Positions 1 through 5,499 of a DNA stretch of 13,808 nt are shown here, piece after piece (positions within the stretch are counted from its first letter, which is position 1; the number at the start of each line of letters is the position of its first letter). The notes under the pieces are model-generated. The model was not told where the DNA came from. It saw only the letters and a program-made list of their open reading frames with translations, and ran no database searches. The stretch covers positions 1 to 13,808 of the forward strand of contig JANXVV010000595.1 of assembly GCA_025351525.1 (NCBI GenBank). The letters run 5' to 3'. A program made the position numbers and the translations under genes. The stretch is from Humisphaera sp. (GTDB taxonomy: Bacteria; Planctomycetota; Phycisphaerae; Tepidisphaerales; Tepidisphaeraceae).

Positions 1-195
1 TGCGCAGCCCCGGATTCTTGCGTTCTTGGGTCAAAAGATCCGGGATTGCGCAGTTCGCTGGCGCTCACCGCTCCATCCCGGCTTGGATTCCTGGATTCTT
101 CAATTCCTGGATTCGCGGATTGACTTCCATCGAATAAGACTTGTCGACATTGTTTCAGGACGTTACGGTATTCCCACGAACACAGGAGTCGAGCG
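1..195. other. Upstream region without a recognisable gene
   Basis: I see no convincing gene here. Bases 1-16 and 37-52 form an imperfect inverted repeat (13 of 16 positions pair) that may be the remainder of a further palindromic element cut by the window edge. Bases 82-119 contain short direct repeats of the type 'ggattc(c/t)t'. A TTGACT at 120-125 resembles a -35 box, but no good -10 lies at normal spacing, so I do not call a promoter. The STAS gene starts at 196 behind a clear AGGAG at 184-188. Confidence 0.5.
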
Positions 196-525
196 ATGCC
201 GATTGACAAATGGTCCGACAAAATCTCGGTGGTTCATCTGGCGGATGACCCGCAGTTCACCGAGGACGTTCAGGGCCTCGAAAGCGTCATTCGTCACAAC
301 GTCAGCATCGTCATGGATTTCGGCGGGGTTCGCTATATCAATTCCTCGAACCTCTCGCGGCTTCTCAAACTTCGCAAACAACTCAGCGATACCGACGCGC
401 GCATGATCCTCTGCGGATTGAACAATCAAATCTGGGGCGTCTTTCTCATCACCGGACTCGATAAAATTTTCGAGTTCAGCGACAATGTCCCAACGGCGCT
501 CGCAACGATGCAGATGGAACAGTAG
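196..525 (+). CDS. STAS-domain protein (anti-sigma factor antagonist-like)
   Basis: This 109-residue protein is a single STAS domain of normal length. The typical strand-helix signature is visible: VSIVMDFGGVRYINSSNLSRLL at about residues 36-57 matches the 'v-D-l-sgv-x-x-i-D-S-S-G' segment of SpoIIAA/RsbV proteins. Ser50/Ser51 occupy the position of the regulatory phosphoserine. The flanking Asp and Gly of the classical D-S-S-G are both Asn here (N49, N52), so phosphorylation by an anti-sigma kinase is not assured. In this family the unphosphorylated form binds a partner kinase or anti-sigma factor in the cytoplasm. The start is supported by AGGAG seven bases upstream of the ATG. Only 10 bp separate it from the chorismatase gene, so the two are probably co-transcribed. 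No partner kinase or phosphatase is visible in the window, and its target is unknown. Confidence 0.85.
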   Translation: MPIDKWSDKISVVHLADDPQFTEDVQGLESVIRHNVSIVMDFGGVRYINSSNLSRLLKLRKQLSDTDARMILCGLNNQIWGVFLITGLDKIFEFSDNVPTALATMQMEQ

Positions 526-535
526 AGGCATTATC

Positions 536-1510
536 ATGAAGGCAGAGGTTTTGGTTTCATCGAAGAAGGCCCTGACGACGTTGATGCCCCGCATGTTCGC
601 CACCCCGTTGCCGGCAACATTGCCCGCTCGATTGACGCCCGGTCCATGGGTGGAAGAATTGGTCGACGCTCCATTTCTTCCCCACCCGAACGAGGGAATG
701 ACGCGAACGGTTGCCGAGGGGAAAAGCGCCTCGATGATCACCGTGCGATTGGCCGAGGCGCGCGGGATGAAAGCGTTGCGATTCGAGCAGGCGACGGTTG
801 CGGCGTACCGGGCCATTCGATCGAGTCTGGCAACGCTTCGTCACTGCCATCCGGTTCGATTCTGGAATTATATCCCGGCCATCCACGAGCCGATGGATGC
901 CCGCCGCGATCGCTACATGGTTTTTAACGCCGGGCGATTTTCCGCATTCAGCGACTGGTTCGACGGCCCTGCCCCGTCCGCCGAGCACCTTCCCGCCGCG
1001 TCGGGAGTGGGGCATGATGGCGACGATCTGGTCATCCATTGTTTGGCGTTCGAGCAACCCGGTGAGGCGATCGAAAACCCGCGCCAGATTCCCGCGTTTC
1101 AATACTCCGCCCGGTATGGCCCGCGGCCGCCCTGCTTCGCCCGCGCCACGTTGGCACCCGATCCGAACGGTGATGGCTTATTGCTTCTTGCCGCCGGCAC
1201 CGCCAGCATTCGGGGCGAGCAGTCCCTTCATCCGACCGATCTGCACGGCCAACTGGACGAGACGATCGCGAACCTCCGCGCGCTTCTGACGGCAGCCGAA
1301 CGTTCCGCTGAACCAGACGATCTCAACGCGTTCACCGATCTGTGCGTCTATCATCTTCACGCGGAGGATGCACCGCTGCTTAAGGAAAAAATCCGCGCGA
1401 TCTTCGGGACGAAGATGCGATTGGAGATGCATCGCGCGGATATTTGCCGTGCGGACTTGCGGGTTGAGATCGAAGGCGTCGCGCGACTGCATAGCAAGAG
1501 AAATCGATGA
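536..1510 (+). CDS. Chorismatase, FkbO/Hyg5/XanB2 family
   Basis: This 324-residue protein has the full length and motif order of the chorismatase family, a RidA-like trimeric-barrel fold that hydrolyses or rearranges chorismate. Visible motifs are RFWNYIP (108-114), RYMVFNAGR (126-134), SGVGH (156-160), ENPRQIPAF with YGPRPPCFARA (180-204), GTASIRGE (221-228), His232, and a C-terminal VEIEG (310-314) carrying candidate catalytic glutamates. Known members make dihydroxycyclohexadiene carboxylate (FkbO), 3-hydroxybenzoate (Hyg5), or 3-/4-hydroxybenzoate (XanB2, the xanthomonadin starter). I cannot assign the subtype without a structural alignment of the active site. I chose ATG 536 over the in-frame ATG at 485 because 485 lies inside the STAS gene, and GAGG at 524-527 precedes 536. 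The adjoining aryl ligase, halogenase and exporter favour a hydroxybenzoate-forming role. Confidence 0.86.
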   Translation: MKAEVLVSSKKALTTLMPRMFATPLPATLPARLTPGPWVEELVDAPFLPHPNEGMTRTVAEGKSASMITVRLAEARGMKALRFEQATVAAYRAIRSSLATLRHCHPVRFWNYIPAIHEPMDARRDRYMVFNAGRFSAFSDWFDGPAPSAEHLPAASGVGHDGDDLVIHCLAFEQPGEAIENPRQIPAFQYSARYGPRPPCFARATLAPDPNGDGLLLLAAGTASIRGEQSLHPTDLHGQLDETIANLRALLTAAERSAEPDDLNAFTDLCVYHLHAEDAPLLKEKIRAIFGTKMRLEMHRADICRADLRVEIEGVARLHSKRNR

Positions 1511-1534
1511 CGGCAATTTTTACTTGAACTTCAA

Positions 1535-1645
1535 CGTGGCACGGGCTTCCAGCCCGTGTTGGCGATGTAAGATTTAAAAAAGCTCAGATGAACAACCTCA
1601 ACTTTCGCACTGACCGGCTCACACGGGCTGGAAGCCCGTGCCACG
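1535..1645. repeat. REPIN-like double-hairpin element, copy A (intergenic)
   Basis: Two perfect 24-bp inverted arms (1536-1559 and 1621-1644) flank a 61-bp spacer. Each arm is itself a hairpin, CACGGGCT-TCC-AGCCCGTG (1540-1558 and its reverse complement at 1622-1640), preceded on its outer side by GTGG. This is the architecture of REPINs: two REP sequences in inverted orientation, each with a GTAG/GTGG-type tetranucleotide plus palindrome. It fills most of the gap between chorismatase and halogenase; without it the gap would be about 46 bp. No transposase is encoded, so movement would need a RAYT/TnpA-REP enzyme elsewhere. That is inference. Confidence 0.85.
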
Positions 1646-1667
1646 ATGAGCTCGGGGGATCGCGCCA

Positions 1668-2975
1668 ATGAATCTAGCGTATGACGTACTCATCATCGGC
1701 GGCGGCCCGGGCGGTGCCGTCAGCGCATTGCTTTTGGCCCGCGCGGGATTCCGCGTCTGCGTGTTCGAAAAATCGCGGCATCCCCGCTTTCATATCGGTG
1801 AATCCATCCTGCCGCGTAACCTGCCGCTCATTCAAGAGCTTGGCCTGGAACCGGAACTGCGCCGACTGCCGCATCTGCCGAAATACGGAGCGGAATTTGG
1901 CTTGGGAAGCGATCCCCAGACGATGAGCTTCAAGTTTTCAGATGGCCTGCTCCCCGGCTCGGCTACCTTCAACATCGAGCGCGCTCCGTTTGATGAAATG
2001 CTTCTGAACGCCGCCCGCGCCGCCGGTGCGGAAGTGCTTGAAGACACGGCCATTAAACGGATCGATCGCCTTGAAGAAGGCGCGGTGGAAATCGCCGCCG
2101 AGGGTCGCACTTTCACGGGCCGTGTTTTAATCGACGCCTCCGGTCATGGCACGGTCGTGGGTCGGCACGTCGGCAGCCGCCGTGCGTTCGACGATCCCCA
2201 TCTGCAAAAAGTCGCCTATTTTCAGCACTTTGACCGCGTCGAGCGCCCCGCCGGCGATGCCACCGGTGACCCGACCATCATCATGTGCCGCGAAGGTTGG
2301 TTCTGGCTGATCGGCCTGAGCGAAACCAAAACCAGCGTCGGTTTTGTCACGCGGCCTTCCTTCGTCAGGGAACTGAACATCTCGGCGGATCGGCTCCTGC
2401 AGTGGGCGATCGCGCGATGCCCGGTCGTGCGCCATCGCATGAGGAATGCGGTTGGGCAGTCGACCAACCAGGTGCTTTCAGATTTCAGCTACACCTGCAA
2501 ACCGTTCGCCGGGCCGGGATATTTTCTGGTGGGTGACGCGGGCTGCTTTCTCGATCCGATTTTCTCCACCGGTGTGACCCTGGCGATGATGGGCGCGCAA
2601 CAGGCGGCGAAACACGTCACCGCCCTTCTGCAAAATCGCGAAACACCGAAGAACGCACGGCGGTCATACTGCCGTTTCGTCGAAGGTAGCACGGGCATTT
2701 TTTGGGGATTGATCCGCAACTATTACCGCCATTCGTTCCGCGAGCTTTTTATGAATGGTCGCGGGCCGTTGCAGGTACACAACGCCGTCATTTCCACCCT
2801 GGCCGGGAATGTGTTCCCCAAGCCGGTGTGGGCGCTTCGTTGGCGACTTTGGTTTTATCACCTGTGCGTGCGGGTGCAGCGATATATCCCGCTCGTGCCC
2901 CGCCGTGCGGAGTGTTCGTTGCTCAGGGAGTCACCGGTGGAAATTGCATTGGCGCACACGGCGGTGGCGGTTTGA
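1668..2975 (+). CDS. Flavin-dependent halogenase-like FAD oxidoreductase
   Basis: This 435-residue protein belongs to the tryptophan/phenolic halogenase branch of FAD monooxygenases. The N-terminal Rossmann motif is IIGGGPGGA (9-17), followed by FEKSRHPRFHIGES (33-46) and VGDAGCFLDPIFSTGV (288-303), the FAD-pyrophosphate/ribityl loop. Lys72 in PKYGAEF sits where halogenases carry the lysine that relays hypohalous acid. The halogenase signature WxWxIP is present as W211-F-W-L-I-G216, with Gly replacing the final Pro, so halogenation is likely but not proven. A hydroxylase or desaturase role remains possible. The expected product would be a halogenated aryl group, as in brominated xanthomonadins or chlorinated flexirubins. 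The C-terminus (340-435) is Arg/Trp-rich and may contact the membrane. A GGGGGA at 1653-1658 precedes the ATG. The stop codon overlaps the ligase start (TTGA). Confidence 0.83.
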   Translation: MNLAYDVLIIGGGPGGAVSALLLARAGFRVCVFEKSRHPRFHIGESILPRNLPLIQELGLEPELRRLPHLPKYGAEFGLGSDPQTMSFKFSDGLLPGSATFNIERAPFDEMLLNAARAAGAEVLEDTAIKRIDRLEEGAVEIAAEGRTFTGRVLIDASGHGTVVGRHVGSRRAFDDPHLQKVAYFQHFDRVERPAGDATGDPTIIMCREGWFWLIGLSETKTSVGFVTRPSFVRELNISADRLLQWAIARCPVVRHRMRNAVGQSTNQVLSDFSYTCKPFAGPGYFLVGDAGCFLDPIFSTGVTLAMMGAQQAAKHVTALLQNRETPKNARRSYCRFVEGSTGIFWGLIRNYYRHSFRELFMNGRGPLQVHNAVISTLAGNVFPKPVWALRWRLWFYHLCVRVQRYIPLVPRRAECSLLRESPVEIALAHTAVAV

Positions 2976-4615
2976 GCAAAGAGCGCCGGACGATTTCCGC
3001 CTCCTCCCTGCCGGCTCGGTTGAAGCAGCACGCGGAGGATCGCCCCGAGGCCATCGCCTATCGGTTGCACTCTTCCGGCACACTGACTTACCGCCAACTT
3101 GCAGACCAGGTGGATGCGTTCGCACACTGGCTTTCGGATCGCGTTCCACGCGGTGCGACCATCATTCTTTCCTGTCCCAGTGACCTGAAATATCCGGTGG
3201 CGTTTCTAGGGCTTTTGGCTGCGGGATGTTCGGTCTTCCCGATTTTATTAGACGCCTCGGACATGGAACTATCGCGGGCCGCGACTGAATCCGGGGCGGT
3301 GGGAATCGTTGGGGATCATCGCACCGGATCCCATGGAACAAGTTCCATGAGCTTTTTAAATCGATTTGAATTTGCGAAACCGGGTTGCCCGACGATGCGG
3401 TTGTCGCTCCTGAGGAAGGGGCCCGAAACAAACTCTAACTCCGGTGTGGGTGCCACAGGTCGCGGTACTCCGAAACCTGTGTCTTTCGGCCACGAGGCAG
3501 ACACAAGTCTCGGGGTACCGCTACCCGTGGCACCGAGGACCGTTGGAAGCGTGGAAGTCAATTGCGCCCCGTTGCGAAGCGAAATTTTTCCGCAGACCGG
3601 CGCCCTGCTACTCCAGAGTTCCGGCACCACCGGACTGCCCAAAATAGTGCGACGGAGCGGCGCATCGCTCGACGCCGTCGCCCAAGCCACCGCTGAAGCC
3701 ATCGGTTTTACCGTCGAAGATCGCGTGCTGATGACCGTTCCTCTCACCCATTCCTACGGTCTGGAGCATGGCCTGCTCGCGCCGATTTGGGCCGGGAGTT
3801 CCATCCACCTCTGCCCAGGTTTGGACCTGCAAATTCTTCTGCCGGAACTGGCGAGCGGAATCACGATCTTTCCAGGTGTGCCGTCGACGTTTGAGATGCT
3901 CGCCAATCTGCCCGGCGAGGCTGCACCGATGCCGGGGTTGCGAGCCGCCTATTCCGCCGGCGCGCCGTTGCCGCGATCGGTCTTCGATCGCTTTCTCGCC
4001 CGATATGGCATTCGCATCACGCAGTTGTACGGGGCGACCGAAGTCGGATCCGTCACGTTCAATCCGCCGTCCGAGCCGTTCGATCCCGCGAGTGTCGGGC
4101 GCGCCATGCGGGGTGTCTCGATTCGCATTCTCGACGCGAAAAAATCGGGCCGTGCGATTGCCGCTGAGAAAGAGGGTGAGATTGCGATTCGAGCAGAATC
4201 CATGTTCGGCGGTTATCTCAACGCAAAATCCGAATTGATCGACGGTCACTTTCCCACGGGAGATCTCGGTCACATCGATGCGGGTGGCCGGCTGTTCGTG
4301 ACGGGCCGACTTAAATTATTGATCGACGTCGGGGGCCTGAAGGTCAATCCGCTGGAGGTTGAAGCGGTCCTGCAACAACATCCGGAAGTGGCGGCGTGCG
4401 CCGTGATCGCCGCTCTGCAGACCGCCACCGTCAACCGACTGAAAGCGTTCATCGAACCGCGCGACCCGTCCAAGCCACCGGCCATCGAAGAACTTCGCCA
4501 ACTCGCCCGCACCAATCTTTCCGCCTATAAAGTGCCGCGATTCTTCGGGTTTATCACTAAACTGCCGCGCTCCCCCACCGGTAAAATCCTGCGGCATCTG
4601 TTGGAGGTGAAGTGA
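2972..4615 (+). CDS. Acyl/aryl-AMP ligase (ANL superfamily)
   Basis: This protein of about 547 residues (numbered from TTG 2972) activates a carboxylate as an adenylate, probably handing it to CoA or an ACP. Motifs run in order: LTYRQLADQVDAFAHWL (38-54), P-loop LQSSGTTGLPK (214-224), QLYGATEVG (351-359), PTGDLGHID (428-436), GRLKLLIDVGG (445-455) and the catalytic-lysine motif PRSPTGKILR (532-541, Lys538). Residues about 115-205, just before the P-loop, are poor in recognisable motifs and contain an 86-bp palindromic element at about 160-188 that stays in frame. The TTG start overlaps the halogenase stop as TTGA and follows GGTGGCGG. GTG 2912 is an in-frame alternative, but it would overlap by 64 bp. 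By context the substrate is plausibly a (halogenated) hydroxybenzoate; the sequence alone does not show it. Confidence 0.87.
   Translation: MSKERRTISASSLPARLKQHAEDRPEAIAYRLHSSGTLTYRQLADQVDAFAHWLSDRVPRGATIILSCPSDLKYPVAFLGLLAAGCSVFPILLDASDMELSRAATESGAVGIVGDHRTGSHGTSSMSFLNRFEFAKPGCPTMRLSLLRKGPETNSNSGVGATGRGTPKPVSFGHEADTSLGVPLPVAPRTVGSVEVNCAPLRSEIFPQTGALLLQSSGTTGLPKIVRRSGASLDAVAQATAEAIGFTVEDRVLMTVPLTHSYGLEHGLLAPIWAGSSIHLCPGLDLQILLPELASGITIFPGVPSTFEMLANLPGEAAPMPGLRAAYSAGAPLPRSVFDRFLARYGIRITQLYGATEVGSVTFNPPSEPFDPASVGRAMRGVSIRILDAKKSGRAIAAEKEGEIAIRAESMFGGYLNAKSELIDGHFPTGDLGHIDAGGRLFVTGRLKLLIDVGGLKVNPLEVEAVLQQHPEVAACAVIAALQTATVNRLKAFIEPRDPSKPPAIEELRQLARTNLSAYKVPRFFGFITKLPRSPTGKILRHLLEVK
3449..3534. 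repeat. Palindromic element inside the AMP-ligase gene
   Basis: Inverted arms 3449-3484 and 3499-3534 (36 bp, five mismatches) flank a 14-bp loop. The left arm also folds on itself: CACAGGT (3454-3460) pairs with ACCTGTG (3475-3481) around an inner CGG-TACT-CCG hairpin (3463-3472). The right arm folds equivalently using G-T wobbles. It begins GGTGC rather than GTGG, so it is a class distinct from copies A-C, but it shares the CGG-TACT-CCG core with the 12650-12837 element. It is translated in frame, giving roughly 29 residues (about 160-188) ending in GVPLPVAP. Confidence 0.8.
4603..4614 (+). promoter_or_regulatory. Strong Shine-Dalgarno and GTG that decide the lipoprotein start
   Basis: GGAGGT at 4603-4608 lies three bases before GTG 4612-4614, and the GTG overlaps the ligase TGA. 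This is the best ribosome-binding site in the area. The only later candidate, ATG 4756, follows the repeat arm directly and has none. It suggests the ancestral start was here, before the repeat inserted downstream. Confidence 0.6.
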
Positions 4616-5499
4616 ACCGATCCCCATCAACCTCGAACCTCAGTTGTGGCACGGGCTTCCAGCCCGTGCTAGCCACTGGTTGCGAAAAAAACTTTGCTTA
4701 CCAGGTTACTTTTTATGATGCACCGTTAACACGGGCTGGAAGCCCGTGCCACAAAATGCCCTCCTGCTGGTTTTCCCAATGCGTCTGTCTCTTATTCTTG
4801 TTGACTGGATGCCACACCGAGCGAATTCCCACCTATCCCCCGATGTCTTCCACACAGGCGATGGAGGTGCTGGCAAAGCGCTCGCGATCCATCCATTCAA
4901 TTTCCGCACAAGCCCTGCTCACTCTCACGCGAGACGACGGCGACACAGTTCGACTGGATGCCGCTTTAGTCATGCAGCCTCCCGATCGCGTACGGTTGCG
5001 CGCGTGGAAATTTGGCCGCGCGGTGTTCGACATGACCCTCACCCCGGAAGGTCTTTGGCTGATCGCGCCGCAGGAAGGCGACCGTCGAAAGGAAATCCTG
5101 GCCGCCGGCGCAAATACCGGAACTCTGACCCGCGAATGGATGCGCTTGATGACGGGCGCATTTGACTTGCCGGGAATGACCGTCGAAGAAACCGCCGGGC
5201 AATTCCGCGTGAAACAAATTCGAGAGGATGGTTCCACGCTTCTTTGCGAGATCGATCGCAAAACACTCACCCCCCGCCGTTATGCACTGAAAGACCGCGA
5301 TGGCATTTTACGATTTGAATTGAGACTCGACCGCTATATGGAGATCGTTCATATCGTATGGCCTCGCCGGATTGAAGCTAAAAGCAGCACCGGGAATATT
5401 CTGATCGAACTTCACGATGTTGAAATCAACGGATCGCTGACGCCCGCCGCGTTCCGCCCGCCGGCCCGCGCGGAAAAAATGTCGGGGACGCTGCCATGA
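4612..5499 (+). CDS. LolA/LolB-like outer-membrane lipoprotein
   Basis: The mature part is a small beta-rich protein resembling LolA/LolB/DUF4292-type lipoprotein carriers that accompany MMPL exporters in aryl-polyene and flexirubin clusters. The segment TMTLTPEGLWLIAP-like (FDMTLTPEGLWLIAPQ) is typical. A lipobox LLTGC lies after a hydrophobic run, giving lipidation at the Cys encoded at 4810-4812. Two starts are possible. GTG 4612 overlaps the ligase stop (GTGA) and has a strong GGAGGT at 4603-4608, giving 295 residues with a 48-residue stretch before the signal peptide. ATG 4756 gives 247 residues with the signal peptide at the very N-terminus, but it abuts a repeat element and has no ribosome-binding site. 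I list the GTG. The stop overlaps the exporter start (ATGA). The protein probably helps move product or lipid to the outer membrane. Confidence 0.75.
   Translation: MNRSPSTSNLSCGTGFQPVLATGCEKNFAYQVTFYDAPLTRAGSPCHKMPSCWFSQCVCLLFLLTGCHTERIPTYPPMSSTQAMEVLAKRSRSIHSISAQALLTLTRDDGDTVRLDAALVMQPPDRVRLRAWKFGRAVFDMTLTPEGLWLIAPQEGDRRKEILAAGANTGTLTREWMRLMTGAFDLPGMTVEETAGQFRVKQIREDGSTLLCEIDRKTLTPRRYALKDRDGILRFELRLDRYMEIVHIVWPRRIEAKSSTGNILIELHDVEINGSLTPAAFRPPARAEKMSGTLP
4644..4754. repeat. REPIN-like double-hairpin element, copy B (in lipoprotein 5' region)
   Basis: Perfect 25-bp inverted arms lie at 4644-4668 and 4730-4754, spacer 61 bp, total 111 bp, the same length as copy A. The arms contain GTGG next to CACGGGCT-TCC-AGCCCGTG (4650-4668). 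The spacer shows no similarity to that of copy A by eye. The element lies between the apparent GTG start/ribosome-binding site and the lipoprotein signal peptide and has no stop codon in the lipoprotein frame. It encodes CGTGFQPVL on entry and TRAGSPCHK on exit. Confidence 0.85.

Noticed and set aside
120..151. Possible sigma70 promoter for the STAS gene (TTGACT with GACATT)
   Set aside because: Spacing is 20 bp and the -10 match is poor; not enough to call.
163..816. A 217-codon open frame on the - strand across the STAS and chorismatase genes
   Set aside because: It is opposite two recognised genes and has no family resemblance or ribosome-binding site.
3332..3354. CATGGAAC-AA-GTTCCATG hairpin followed by a short T run inside the AMP-ligase gene
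   Set aside because: It resembles a weak intrinsic terminator, but it is in the middle of a coding sequence whose essential motifs lie downstream; the T run is only five bases.
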